64,000 nucleotides of DNA from Scatosoma sp045594025 (GTDB lineage: Bacteria; Bacillota; Clostridia; Christensenellales; Borkfalkiaceae). A program made the position numbers and the translations under genes. A model generated the notes under the pieces. It had not been told where the DNA came from and did not search any database. It saw only the letters and a list, made by a program, of their open reading frames with translations. The stretch's first letter is position 1. Each line of letters begins with the position of its first letter. The stretch is from assembly GCA_045594025.1 (NCBI GenBank), contig JAZNXS010000033.1:62001-126000 (forward strand). Reading direction: 5' to 3'. This document shows positions 34,792 through 43,598 of the stretch, one piece after another.

Positions 34792-34827
34792 AAAAAGATA
34801 TGCGGCTTGTCAATAACAAGCCGCATA
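34792..34827 (-). terminator. Strong terminator, minus strand
   Basis: TATGCGGCTTGT (34799-34810), loop CAATA, ACAAGCCGCATA (34816-34827), followed on the minus strand by TCTTTTTTT. It lies 280 bases past the nearest upstream gene end. Confidence 0.85.
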
Positions 34828-34985
34828 CCTTTTAGTGAGAGAATATGAAAAAAGTTTTTAGTATAGTCGATTTGACCAAAGCGCGCTTCGCATTGAAAGA
34901 CCTTTGCCGATCCTCTTCAACACGCCACGCTACGTGGACTTTCGCCCGATAAAATATACAAAGACTACACCGCCTTTGTTAACTT
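34795..34985 (-). ncRNA. Possible structured RNA ending at a strong terminator
   Basis: The stretch 34679-35106 has no protein gene. On the minus strand a segment GGTGTAGTC (34971 down to 34963) can pair over its whole length with GACTATACT (34868-34860), closing a domain of about 110 bases that contains GGGC-GAAA-GTCC (34947-34936) and CCACGTAGCGTGG. It ends in the terminator TATGCGGCTTGT/ACAAGCCGCATA (34799-34827) with TCTTTTTTT after it. No known RNA family is recognised and no clear promoter is seen; the element could also be a long 3' end of the oxidoreductase gene at 35107. Confidence 0.3.
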
Positions 34986-35106
34986 CAATTTTATTCCCGT
35001 TTTGTGATAGATATGTGAAAATTGTGTGATAGAATAATGAAATATATAAATATCTTTCATTGTTTGTTTACAATTAACAGTTTTTCACACTATGAAATGT
35101 TTTATT

Positions 35107-36684
35107 TTATCTATTTAACTCTGCAAATACAGCTGACGCTACCCGTAAACCGTCCGCCGCGGAAGAAGTAATGCCGCCTGCATAGCCTGCGCCTTCGCCG
35201 CAGGGGTATATGCCTTTCACCGTCACCGATTGCATGGTTTCATCTCGCTCGATGCGAACAGGAGAACTTGTTCTGCTTTCCACACCCGTCAAAATCGCCT
35301 CGGGATGGGCGAAGCCTTTCAGCTTTCTATCCATATCCACAATCGCCCCTTTCAAGGCATTGATCACGGACATGGGTAGCGTATCACGCAAATCCGCAAA
35401 GGTAGTACCTACCGCATACGTTGGCAATACTTCCCCAAATTGGCTGCTGCGTCTGTCCGCTAAAAAGTCCCCGACAAGTTGTACGGGCGCTGCGTAGCTT
35501 TCTCCGCCAGCCAAAAATGCCGCGCGCTCGATTTTGCGTTGAAATTCTACGCCAGCCAAGGGAGTATCCCCTTCAAAATCCGCTTTCGTCACCTGCGCGA
35601 TTAATGCGCTGTTTGCATTGACGCCGTCTCGCGCGTAATTACTCATACCGTTTACGACAACGCCACCCTCCTCGCTTGCCGCAGGCATAACGTAGCCGCC
35701 CGGGCACATACAGAAGGTAAACGCTGCGCGATCCCCTGCATGGGAAACGAGTTTATAATCGGCGGCTGGCAGTTTCGCATACGATGTTCCGTACTGCGCA
35801 AATCCGATTTTCGATTGCAAATGTTCGATGCGTACCCCTACTGCAAAATCTTTCGCGCGCATATATACGCCGTTCTTTAAAAGCATTTCAAAGGTATCCC
35901 TTGCACTGTGGCCAATGGCAAGCACAATGGCGGAAACCGCTATCTTTTCCGTAGAAAAATCGGTATTTGAGGCTACCGTATCCGCGTTCAAGCGGCGAAT
36001 TGTAACCTCTTCCAGCTTACCGTTTTTGACGTGAATATCCTCCAAACGGGTATGGAAAAGCACTTGGCCGCCCTTAGAAAGAATGTATTGCCGCATATTT
36101 TTGACAACCATTTTTAATTGATCGCTACCGATATGCGGTTTTGCTAACCAAAGAATTTCTTTCGGCGCGCCAAAGCGCACAAAAATTTCCAACACTTCCC
36201 GATTCCAAGCGCTATGCGTTTGCGTATTCAATTTACCGTCCGAAAACGTACCTGCACCGCCCTCACCAAACTGGATATTCGTATTCGTATCCAAAATTTT
36301 TTCTTGAATAAAACGGTCGATTCGCTTTTCACGGGTTTCCACCGAACCGCCACGCTCAATCACGATAGGCGTGATGCCGTGGTCCAGTAAACGAATGGCG
36401 CAAAAGAGACCTGCAGGGCCGCTACCAACCACAACAACGGGATTTTTGGGAAGCTTACTTTGCGGCAAGCGCTCGTATTGCCTTTCCGTCTGTGGAGGCG
36501 GCGTTTTCCCAAACTCTATTGTATAGACGTAGCGCAAATTCCCTTTATCCCTTGCATCCAACGATTTTTTCTTAATGGCAAAATAGCCAACCTTCCCACC
36601 AAGCTTTTTCTCAGCAAGGGAAATTAGCGATTTTTCGTCTTTTTCTATGGATAATTTTACGTCGGATAAGGTAATTAAACGCAT
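35107..36684 (-). CDS. Uncharacterised FAD-dependent oxidoreductase (COG2509 type)
   Basis: 525 residues. An N-terminal domain of about 90 residues, with a ferredoxin-like pattern, precedes the FAD-binding fold, in which VVVGSGPAGLFCAIRLLDHG (about 88-107) is the dinucleotide loop and ETREKRIDRF and GEGGAGTFSDGKL follow. The C-terminal GEGAGYAGGITSSAADG (near 495-511) is the second flavin contact. Members are widespread in Firmicutes without a proven reaction. The start at 36684 has GGCAGG just before; four residues upstream lack a ribosome site. It is 22 bases after the gene at 36707, giving two FAD enzymes in one operon. Confidence 0.9.
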   Translation of the reverse strand: MRLITLSDVKLSIEKDEKSLISLAEKKLGGKVGYFAIKKKSLDARDKGNLRYVYTIEFGKTPPPQTERQYERLPQSKLPKNPVVVVGSGPAGLFCAIRLLDHGITPIVIERGGSVETREKRIDRFIQEKILDTNTNIQFGEGGAGTFSDGKLNTQTHSAWNREVLEIFVRFGAPKEILWLAKPHIGSDQLKMVVKNMRQYILSKGGQVLFHTRLEDIHVKNGKLEEVTIRRLNADTVASNTDFSTEKIAVSAIVLAIGHSARDTFEMLLKNGVYMRAKDFAVGVRIEHLQSKIGFAQYGTSYAKLPAADYKLVSHAGDRAAFTFCMCPGGYVMPAASEEGGVVVNGMSNYARDGVNANSALIAQVTKADFEGDTPLAGVEFQRKIERAAFLAGGESYAAPVQLVGDFLADRRSSQFGEVLPTYAVGTTFADLRDTLPMSVINALKGAIVDMDRKLKGFAHPEAILTGVESRTSSPVRIERDETMQSVTVKGIYPCGEGAGYAGGITSSAADGLRVASAVFAELNR

Positions 36685-36706
36685 ACCTGCCCCCATCTTT
36701 TATCTT

Positions 36707-37906
36707 TTACGCTTTATGGATACCGCTTGCCACGCGCATCGCGGAGGAAAATGCCCATTGAAGATTAAAGCCGCCGCACTGGCCGTCTACGTCTAAAATC
36801 TCCCCAGCAAAATAGAGTCCTTCAACAAAGCGACTTTGCAAGTTTTCATCCGTTTCCGAAAGCGGAATCCCCCCTTTCGTTACCTGTGCATAGTCAAAAC
36901 CCAAGCTCCCTACTACCTGCAAAGGGAACTTTTTCACAAGTGTTGCCGCGCGTTTTAAATCCCCATCGGCGCGCTTGATAATCGCCCTGCCAATCTGATT
37001 ATTCACCACCCCGAACAACAATTCATTATCCGCCAAGTGCGGAAACGCCAAGCGTTTCTTACGCAAGGTTTCGTAGATTTCCGTCTCGGAAATTGCAGGC
37101 AAAAAATCGATTTCAATGCGTACCTGCCCTTGTGGAATCTTATCCGCAAGGAAGGCAGAAATGCGGAAGACCGCATCCCCGGAAACACCGTAATCCGTGA
37201 AAATAATATCCCCCGTCAGTGCCACTTTTTCATCGCCGACAATCGCCGTTAATCCACCATCGTTGACGCGAATCCCTTTCAGCGTTTTGGTATGAGCCGT
37301 GTCCGTTTTCAGCTGTACTAACGATGGATACAACGCCGTCACACTATGGCCAAATTTCTCTGCCAAAGCGTACGCCGTTCCGTCCGTACCGAAATTTTTC
37401 GCCGCTTTACCGCCTGCGCAAAGCACAACGTTTTTCGCAAAATATTGCCTTTCTCCGTCCTTGCTTTCCGCCGTAAGGATAAATCCATCTTTCGTCTTTT
37501 CAACGTCGACAATCCGCGTGGAGAGGCAAACGTTGACACCTTTTTCTTCCAACGCAAAACGCAAAGCGTCGGTAAGCGCGGAAGCTTGGCGACTGGCAGG
37601 ATACATTCTACCGCGCTCATCCGCGGTCAAAATCACCCCTAACGAACGGAAGAAATCCGCCATGGCAGTATGATCTGCCTGACGTATAATTTCGCAAATA
37701 CGCGTCCTTTCCGTCGCTGAACCAAAATACGGCGTTTCCGCCACGGAAAGATTGCTCACGTTGCCTTGCCCATTTCCCGTAGCGGAAAGCTTTCTGCCTA
37801 CTCGTTCGCCACGTTCAAAAACGGTCACGTTCTTCTGTTGTAACGCGCAGGCAAGGAAAAGCCCTGCCGCGCCGCCGCCGATAACGGCTATCTGTATCTT
37901 ATCCAT
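36707..37906 (-). CDS. HI0933/YhiN-family FAD-dependent oxidoreductase (BaiN type)
   Basis: 399 residues from the ATG at 37906. VIGGGAAGLFLACALQQKN (about 7-25) is the FAD loop; GRKLSATGNGQGNVSN (about 37-52) and the C-terminal GEILDVDGQCGGFNLQWAFSS match the COG2081 signature. The family includes BaiN, proposed to act in bile-acid metabolism, but most members are uncharacterised. The start is set by a promoter that places the transcription start at or next to the ATG; the longer frame to 37975 would lie upstream of that promoter. First gene of a two-gene operon. Confidence 0.9.
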   Translation of the reverse strand: MDKIQIAVIGGGAAGLFLACALQQKNVTVFERGERVGRKLSATGNGQGNVSNLSVAETPYFGSATERTRICEIIRQADHTAMADFFRSLGVILTADERGRMYPASRQASALTDALRFALEEKGVNVCLSTRIVDVEKTKDGFILTAESKDGERQYFAKNVVLCAGGKAAKNFGTDGTAYALAEKFGHSVTALYPSLVQLKTDTAHTKTLKGIRVNDGGLTAIVGDEKVALTGDIIFTDYGVSGDAVFRISAFLADKIPQGQVRIEIDFLPAISETEIYETLRKKRLAFPHLADNELLFGVVNNQIGRAIIKRADGDLKRAATLVKKFPLQVVGSLGFDYAQVTKGGIPLSETDENLQSRFVEGLYFAGEILDVDGQCGGFNLQWAFSSAMRVASGIHKA

Positions 37907-37912
37907 ACGTAC

Positions 37913-37941
37913 ATTGTACCGCATTTCTATGCGATTGTCAA
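37913..37941 (-). promoter_or_regulatory. Consensus promoter giving a leaderless start
   Basis: TTGACA (37936-37941, minus strand), exactly 17 bases, TACAAT (37913-37918). Six bases later comes the ATG, so transcription would begin at or beside the start codon. No ribosome site fits. Confidence 0.8.
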
Positions 37942-38054
37942 TTTTTTTTAAAAATTGCGCAAAATTTTTTTCCACCTGCCTTGACTTTTGCGCGTTTTTA
38001 TATTAAAATATTTTCATAATGAAACAATTTACTACAAGCGAAGAGGAGGTACTT

Positions 38055-39443
38055 ATGGAGAAGATTAAAGAAATATTTGGCTTGGCTGTGGAATATTGTA
38101 AAAATGAGCCCTTTCACGCCATTATGCTGGCTGCATTCGCCGCGCTTGTACTGATCGTATTGATCGTTATGATTGCGGTTTCTGCGAAAAAGTCGAAAGC
38201 AAAGAAAACAGCAGCAAAAGCCACGAAAAAAGAAACTATCGAAAGCAAAACGGCAACGGAAATCAAGCCGGAATGTAAAACGGAATGCAAAGCGGAAGAA
38301 CAGGTACAGGAAGAAAAGGAAGAAACTCCGATCCCCCCTTCCCCTGCTCCTGCTAAGACAAAAGAGCCTGCACCCGTTCCTACAAAGGAATCCATTCCTG
38401 CGAATGAATCCGCACCTGCCCCCAGCGTAAAGGTAAAGAAGGAAGAATCCGTAAAAGCTAAGACGGAAAAGAAAGAAGAAGCAACGGAGAAAAAGCCGAC
38501 CAAAAAAGCGGCTGAAAAAACAGAAGAGAAACCCGTTGCGGAAAAGCCCGCCGTGGAGAAAAAAGCGGAAAACAAATCCGCGAAAAAATCTAAGGAGGGA
38601 ACTATGTTACACGACGAATTTAAGGACGTCGACACCGACCTGGATTTCTACGAAGAGGATGAATCGGATATTACAGCGCGTTATAGCGGTAAATGGGTAA
38701 TTTGCCGCGTCGTTACCGACGACAACGCAAGCGATGAAATGTATTTCTTTGAACTGCACGCATCCAACGGAGAAAAGCTGCTTTCCAGCGAAGAGTACAC
38801 CACCTATAACGGCGCGATTCGCGGTATTGAAACACACAAAATAAACATTTTAAAAGGCAACTTCCGTATCACACTGTCGAAGAAAGGCGATTATATTTTC
38901 AAGCTTTTGAACGGCAAAAACATGCTGCTTTGCATGGGCGAGCATTACGCTACGAGAGCACGTTGTGAAAGCGCAATCGAATCCACAAAACGCTTCGCGC
39001 GTACCGCATTTATTGATGAAAACCTGCAAGATCACGTGGTAAAGCTTCCCCCCGAAGACGATTCCCCTATCGAACCCGTGCATGAAAATTACAACGGCAA
39101 ATGGGTGATCGATTGCAAAACCTCCCCCGAGGGTGAAAAGGTGTTCTATTTCGAACTCTTTGCCAACAACGGCGAGCGCTTGCTTTCCAGCGAGGAATAT
39201 ACCACCTATATCGGCGCAGTGAACGGCATTCAGACGCATAAGATGAACATCGTTAACGGGAATTTCCGTATTTCCTTGACGAAGCACGGCGATTATATCT
39301 ATAAGCTTCTTAACGGCAACGGTCAGCTTTTGTGCCTTGGCGAACATTATAAAACCAAACGCCGTTGTCAAAATGCCGTGGAATCAGTAAAGAGATTCGC
39401 TATGAATTCCCCCACGTTGACTGACCCCAACCTCACAAAATAA
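38055..39443 (+). CDS. Membrane-anchored protein with two DUF1508 (YegP) domains
   Basis: 462 residues from the ATG at 38055, preceded by GAGGAGGT. One transmembrane helix (about 18-42) is followed by a long Lys/Glu/Ala/Pro linker (about 43-190). The C-terminal half holds two copies of a roughly 100-residue DUF1508 unit: GKWVICRVVTDD...YFFELHASNGEKLLSSEEYTTYNGA and GKWVIDCKTSP...YFELFANNGERLLSSEEYTTY. Each copy repeats the ASNGExLLSSExYT motif of YegP proteins. E. coli YegP has two such units in about 110 residues; here each unit seems extended. Function unknown; the linker puts the domains far from the membrane. The start and the terminator are clear. Confidence 0.88.
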   Translation: MEKIKEIFGLAVEYCKNEPFHAIMLAAFAALVLIVLIVMIAVSAKKSKAKKTAAKATKKETIESKTATEIKPECKTECKAEEQVQEEKEETPIPPSPAPAKTKEPAPVPTKESIPANESAPAPSVKVKKEESVKAKTEKKEEATEKKPTKKAAEKTEEKPVAEKPAVEKKAENKSAKKSKEGTMLHDEFKDVDTDLDFYEEDESDITARYSGKWVICRVVTDDNASDEMYFFELHASNGEKLLSSEEYTTYNGAIRGIETHKINILKGNFRITLSKKGDYIFKLLNGKNMLLCMGEHYATRARCESAIESTKRFARTAFIDENLQDHVVKLPPEDDSPIEPVHENYNGKWVIDCKTSPEGEKVFYFELFANNGERLLSSEEYTTYIGAVNGIQTHKMNIVNGNFRISLTKHGDYIYKLLNGNGQLLCLGEHYKTKRRCQNAVESVKRFAMNSPTLTDPNLTK

Positions 39444-39458
39444 TTGCGACTTATAAAA

Positions 39459-39488
39459 AAACGCAGGTTGAACAACCTGCGTTTTTTA
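39459..39488. terminator. Bidirectional terminator after the DUF1508 gene
   Basis: AAACGCAGGTT (39459-39469), loop GAAC, AACCTGCGTTT (39474-39484), with A-run before and T-run after. It also serves the convergent gene at 39498. Confidence 0.9.
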
Positions 39489-39497
39489 TTGTTTTTA

Positions 39498-41477
39498 TCA
39501 ACGGACGCCGCCGCCACCACCGCCAAAGCCGCCGCCACCGAAGCCGCCGAAGCTTCCGCCTCCGCCGCCTCTACCGATAAACGTGCCGCCCGACTTCGAA
39601 GCCGCTTGCGCTGCGCTTGCCAAAGCGTGCATCATGCTACGCGTTAAACACTGACGAATAATCACGTAATCGAATACCGTTAAGTTCGTACCAGTAGACC
39701 ACGTAGGCGGTTCTAACAGGATATTTTTGAACTTCCCTTCCCATTCGTCCGTTACACCAAGCACCTGCGCGTATGGCAACACTTTATAATATAATTCGGG
39801 ATTTTCTTCCAGCATGAACTTGATTTTATCCTCTTCCGTGACCACGATAAATTCTTTAAAGCCAAGAATTTCGCTGAGTACGTCCAAATACTTTTCTGTA
39901 CGGCTGAGCGCCGTTTGCGTTGCAAAACACGCCCCAAACGCACCGATACAAAGCACCAGTTTTTCGTATTCCGTCATCATGTACGTGAAGAAAAGGAATA
40001 TCGCCAATAGCGAAAAGATCACCGCAATGGCGATTTGCGCCACAAGCATCCATACCCGATTTATCTTTTTCCACTTATAGCGATAATTTTCCGAAACGTA
40101 GCCAAGCGCCGCAATCCCTGCCATGGGGAAAAGGAATAAAATACCCGTTCCGCTTGCATAACCGCCGCCGATACGATGACTCATAAAAAACGTGACAAGA
40201 AGCCCCAGCAAAGCCCCGATTACCGCGCCGCCGAAATACCCAATAAGAGATTTCTTCTCGTACATGGTGGGCGCGTCAGGTACTTGTTTGGGCGCGATTT
40301 GCGAAGCTTCATAAAAATTGCCTGCCATTTCGGAAACGCGCGCCGCTTTCAGCGTTTGCGTCTCTGCGTCAAGCGTTCTGCCGCCTTTGAATAAACCGTT
40401 GAATATCGTTTTTTCGTATGCAGTCGCCGAATCGGGCAGCTCGCTGACGCAAGCGATCAATTCGGGATCGTCCTGATCGGAAAAATCAATCCGCAAATAC
40501 CCTTTGTTCGCGAAGTAGTAAATCATCGAAGTGATGTCTTCCTGATTGACCGAACCGTCCAACCATTTTCCCATCTTCATGGGATCCATATCGTCGGGCG
40601 CTTTGACATTGACAACCGTGATTACTTCGCGCTTTGTTTTCGTGAATAAGAATAACACGACAGCCAGTGCAATCGCCACCATCGCACCAATGAGAATTTT
40701 CCACATATCCTCGGTAAATATTCTGGTGAACGTATACCCCTGCAATACGCCTTCATCGAACGCAGCCTCCAGCGTTAAGCCTGCCACGTATACGTCGTAT
40801 TCCCAAGAATCTACAGTGTTCAGAATATCCGTATGCAGATACAACGTTTTGTCGTCCAACCATTTTTCGTCGACTTTCGTATTCGTTGCCGTCCCGTACA
40901 CGTCGGTGTGCACTTTATGAGACAGCGGTTTTTCAGGAAAATGCATCGTTACCGATACGTCGTGAAGAGGCACCGTCCAGCCGTAGCCGACCACGTCGAG
41001 CATGATGCTGTCTGCCATAGCCTCCGTCGCCTGCTGCATCACGTACGAAATTTCATACGTCCATTCGTTTCCGTATTCAACGTTTCCCACACAGTTGACG
41101 TCGATAAAGCCGTCCACGTCGGGATTATCCGCTACGTAGTAGGAAAACTCGCTATTCCCTGCGCAGCTTGCCACAATGTTTTCATAGCGAGCGCCCTCCA
41201 TCGGCAGAGAGCGATAGAACATAGTCGCCTCGTAAACAAGAAATTCTACCGTGATACGCTCTACAACCTCCACCCTACGGTTTTGGAGTAAGTTCATCTC
41301 TACGTCGTACTTCTCCACCCTAAAAGCGCCGCCGTCTGCATGGGCAGTAATCGTATTCGTTACGTACCTACCCCCATCATTCGACAAATTAGAACCAAAC
41401 GGGAAGCACAGCAGAACCAACGTAAACAGCGCCAAAATCCATTTACGCAAGCCCTTTTTAAAGCCCTTTGTTTTCAT
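39498..41477 (-). CDS. DUF2207 membrane protein with glycine-rich C-terminus
   Basis: 659 residues. A signal peptide (about 1-45, after KKGLRKW) leads to an extracellular beta-rich domain (about 50-255), a transmembrane helix (about 262-282), a cytosolic part, two to four further helices (about 405-505), and a tail that is nearly pure Gly/Phe/Ser (about 635-659; GGGGSFGGFGGGG). This is the DUF2207 layout, usually encoded beside LemA, as here (16 bases). The role is not established; membrane or envelope stress has been suggested for the pair. Confidence 0.9.
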   Translation of the reverse strand: MKTKGFKKGLRKWILALFTLVLLCFPFGSNLSNDGGRYVTNTITAHADGGAFRVEKYDVEMNLLQNRRVEVVERITVEFLVYEATMFYRSLPMEGARYENIVASCAGNSEFSYYVADNPDVDGFIDVNCVGNVEYGNEWTYEISYVMQQATEAMADSIMLDVVGYGWTVPLHDVSVTMHFPEKPLSHKVHTDVYGTATNTKVDEKWLDDKTLYLHTDILNTVDSWEYDVYVAGLTLEAAFDEGVLQGYTFTRIFTEDMWKILIGAMVAIALAVVLFLFTKTKREVITVVNVKAPDDMDPMKMGKWLDGSVNQEDITSMIYYFANKGYLRIDFSDQDDPELIACVSELPDSATAYEKTIFNGLFKGGRTLDAETQTLKAARVSEMAGNFYEASQIAPKQVPDAPTMYEKKSLIGYFGGAVIGALLGLLVTFFMSHRIGGGYASGTGILFLFPMAGIAALGYVSENYRYKWKKINRVWMLVAQIAIAVIFSLLAIFLFFTYMMTEYEKLVLCIGAFGACFATQTALSRTEKYLDVLSEILGFKEFIVVTEEDKIKFMLEENPELYYKVLPYAQVLGVTDEWEGKFKNILLEPPTWSTGTNLTVFDYVIIRQCLTRSMMHALASAAQAASKSGGTFIGRGGGGGSFGGFGGGGFGGGGGGVR

Positions 41478-41493
41478 TGTTTTTCACCTTATC

Positions 41494-42102
41494 TTAGAAG
41501 GATACCTTTACGTTTTGACGTTCTACCTCGCTGTCTAATTCGAAATACGTCTTCTTTTCATACCCTTCGCCCATGCGCTTACCAACGATATTCGCAGGGA
41601 ACAGCTCCAGCTTGGTGTTAAAGGTTTTTACCACGCCGTTATAGTAACGACGAGCGCCCTCCAGCTCCCCTTCGATGTTTTTAAGCTGGTTTTGCAAATC
41701 CAAGAAATTGGTGTTTGCGTGCAACTGAGGATAACTTTCCGAAATTGCCGTGAACAACGTACGCAAGGAAGAGGAAAGGTTATTCGCCGCCGCCATCTTT
41801 TCCTCCGTGGTTTTTGCGCCCATAGAAAGGTTACGCGCCGCCACTACCTTTTCCAAGGTTTCGCTTTCATGCTTTGCATAGCCTTTCACCGTTTCCACGA
41901 GGTTGGGAATTAAATCAAAACGCTTCTTCAAATATACGTCGATTGTGGACATTCCCTCTTCCACCTTGTTCTTCAAACGAACGAAATCGTTGCGAGTGCT
42001 AATCCACCAAGCGATTACGATGATTGCAAGAAGCAATACGATGCCGCCAACAATAAGACCGATAATCAAACCGGTATCTACTGCCAATAAAGAATGTAAC
42101 AT
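41494..42102 (-). CDS. lemA: LemA family protein
   Basis: 202 residues. One N-terminal transmembrane helix (about 8-32) is followed by the four-helix coil of LemA proteins: LKNKVEEGMSTIDVYLKKRFDLIPNLV and ESYPQLHANTNFLDLQNQL are diagnostic (each spans residues 40-65 and 118-136). The C-terminus ends VERQNVKVSF. AAAAGGAGAG precedes the start. It is the first gene of a lemA-DUF2207 operon with a consensus promoter. Confidence 0.94.
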   Translation of the reverse strand: MLHSLLAVDTGLIIGLIVGGIVLLLAIIVIAWWISTRNDFVRLKNKVEEGMSTIDVYLKKRFDLIPNLVETVKGYAKHESETLEKVVAARNLSMGAKTTEEKMAAANNLSSSLRTLFTAISESYPQLHANTNFLDLQNQLKNIEGELEGARRYYNGVVKTFNTKLELFPANIVGKRMGEGYEKKTYFELDSEVERQNVKVSF

Positions 42103-42148
42103 AGTTTTTCTCTCCTTTTAAAAGTCTTATAGACTTTTTAGTGTCTTT

Positions 42149-42177
42149 ATTATACTATTCCGATATGGAAATGTCAA
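42149..42177 (-). promoter_or_regulatory. lemA promoter
   Basis: TTGACA (42172-42177, minus strand), 17 bases, TATAAT (42149-42154). The leader contains a small hairpin AAAAGTC-tataa-GACTTTT just before the ribosome site. Confidence 0.85.
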
Positions 42178-42214
42178 TACTTACATAAAAAATTCCTTTG
42201 CGAAAGCGCATCAC

Positions 42215-42252
42215 GTAAAAAACGGATTTCCCACGTTGGAGAAATCCGTTTT
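42215..42252 (-). terminator. Terminator after the DUF378 gene
   Basis: AAAACGGATTTC (42219-42230), loop of 10, GAAATCCGTTTT (42241-42252); followed on the minus strand by TTTTTTACG. Confidence 0.88.
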
Positions 42253-42267
42253 CGTTTGTTTTGAACG

Positions 42268-42498
42268 TTATCTTTCCGCTCTTCTGCTCTTGAGCCAAAG
42301 CACGCCGTCCGTAATGAAAGGCGAAAGAATCAGCCAAAGCGATGCGAGCGCAATAATCGTATACGTGATGACAGAACCCGCCGCGCGAGCGCCGCCAAAC
42401 ACCGTCGATACGAGGTTGAAATCAAAAAGACCGAACAAACCCCAGTTGATTGCGCCGACAATGACCAAAATATAGGCAATAATATTCGCAATACGCAT
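42268..42498 (-). CDS. Small membrane protein, DUF378 (YuzA-like)
   Basis: 76 residues with two transmembrane helices. VGAINWGLFGLFDFNLV (about 15-31) is the DUF378 signature, and the second helix is about 40-62, followed by a basic tail. AGGAGGGAAA precedes the start. Function unknown. It stands between the lemA promoter and the lipase gene, 52 bases after the latter. Confidence 0.88.
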   Translation of the reverse strand: MRIANIIAYILVIVGAINWGLFGLFDFNLVSTVFGGARAAGSVITYTIIALASLWLILSPFITDGVLWLKSRRAER

Positions 42499-42550
42499 AG
42501 TTTTTCCCTCCTGAGAACAGTATGCGCCGTTCTAAAGAGTTTATGCGTTT

Positions 42551-43468
42551 TTATTCTTCGCTACCGATAAAACGAAGCAGGTCTGCAAAAACTTCTTCTT
42601 TCCCGATTTCGTTTAACACCTCGTGGCGCATGCCTTCATACAACTTTCCCGACACGTTTTCATAGCCGACGTCCCGTAAAAATTCGATGGATTGAAACCA
42701 TTTTAAATCACTGCCGAGCACTGCGTCGTCGCTACCCGAAATAAAATGAATGGGGAGCTTCGGATTTTGCACCTTATACCCACGCTTTTTATAGGTGTAC
42801 TTCATCAAGTTAAACAGGTTTTCGTAGCCGTTAACCGTAAAGTTGTAGTGGCACTTGGGATCGTTTGCAAAATCCTTGGCAATCTCTTCGTCCTTTGTGA
42901 GCCAAGAACCCTTGCCTGCCTTTTGAAACTCCTCCTTCCCCTTCCCTGTGGAAAGATAGGAAAGCATCTTACTTCTATGTCTTTGCCCTTTGAAAAGGTG
43001 AATACATTTTGCAAGCAATACCGCCATCCCAGCCAAAGGATTGCTGGCAGGCGATCCGCATACAACCAGTTTATCGATCATATCATCATGTTCACGCAAG
43101 TAACAACGCACGATCATCGAGCCCATGCTATGGCCAAATAGCGTAATTTTTAAATCGGGATACTGCGTTTTTAGATATTTCGTCACCTGCACGCAATCTC
43201 CCACGACCGCTTTTCCACTAAAATCGTGAAACCAACCCAAATCTTCTTCCTTTTCAACGCTTTCTCCGTGTCCTCTGTGATCGTGACAAGCCGCTACGTA
43301 ACCGTTTTCCGCAAAAAATTGCATGAACGGCTCGTAACGTTTTTTATATTCGGACATACCATGTGCGAATTGAATGAGTCCTTTCGGTATTCCATCAGGT
43401 TCGTAAACAATCCCCTTCAAATGCAATCCGTCATAATCCGATACGACGGTAAACTCCTTTTTCGTCAT
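42551..43468 (-). CDS. Alpha/beta hydrolase, monoacylglycerol lipase/lysophospholipase-like
   Basis: 305 residues, no signal peptide. FGHSMGSMIVR (about 109-119) is the nucleophile elbow with catalytic Ser; HDHRGHGES (about 62-70) is the family signature, and the late Asp (GSDDAVLG) and His (GMRHEVLNE) complete the triad. The fold and motifs are of the Hydrolase_4 (PldB) group acting on monoacylglycerol or lysophospholipid. GGAGG precedes the ATG. It is probably monocistronic. Confidence 0.9.
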   Translation of the reverse strand: MTKKEFTVVSDYDGLHLKGIVYEPDGIPKGLIQFAHGMSEYKKRYEPFMQFFAENGYVAACHDHRGHGESVEKEEDLGWFHDFSGKAVVGDCVQVTKYLKTQYPDLKITLFGHSMGSMIVRCYLREHDDMIDKLVVCGSPASNPLAGMAVLLAKCIHLFKGQRHRSKMLSYLSTGKGKEEFQKAGKGSWLTKDEEIAKDFANDPKCHYNFTVNGYENLFNLMKYTYKKRGYKVQNPKLPIHFISGSDDAVLGSDLKWFQSIEFLRDVGYENVSGKLYEGMRHEVLNEIGKEEVFADLLRFIGSEE

Positions 43469-43550
43469 GCCGTTTTCCTCCCTATATCCACGTGTATTCG
43501 TTTCACTTTATAAGTATACCATAACCTGAAAAAATGTCAATAGCAAAAAA

Positions 43551-43586
43551 GAAAATTCCCCACCTTGATTGCAAGACGGGGAATAC
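43551..43586 (-). terminator. Terminator after ABC fusion gene
   Basis: ATTCCCC (43555-43561) pairs with GGGGAAT (43578-43584) with an inner CTTG/CAAG; on the minus strand TTTTCTTTTTT follows. 15 bases past the stop. Confidence 0.85.
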
Positions 43587-43598
43587 TATTTTTTTATT

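Noticed and set aside
39498..39640. Alternative plus-strand reading frame rich in Ala at 39444-39647.
   Set aside because: It is the complement of the glycine-rich tail of the DUF2207 protein and overlaps a terminator.
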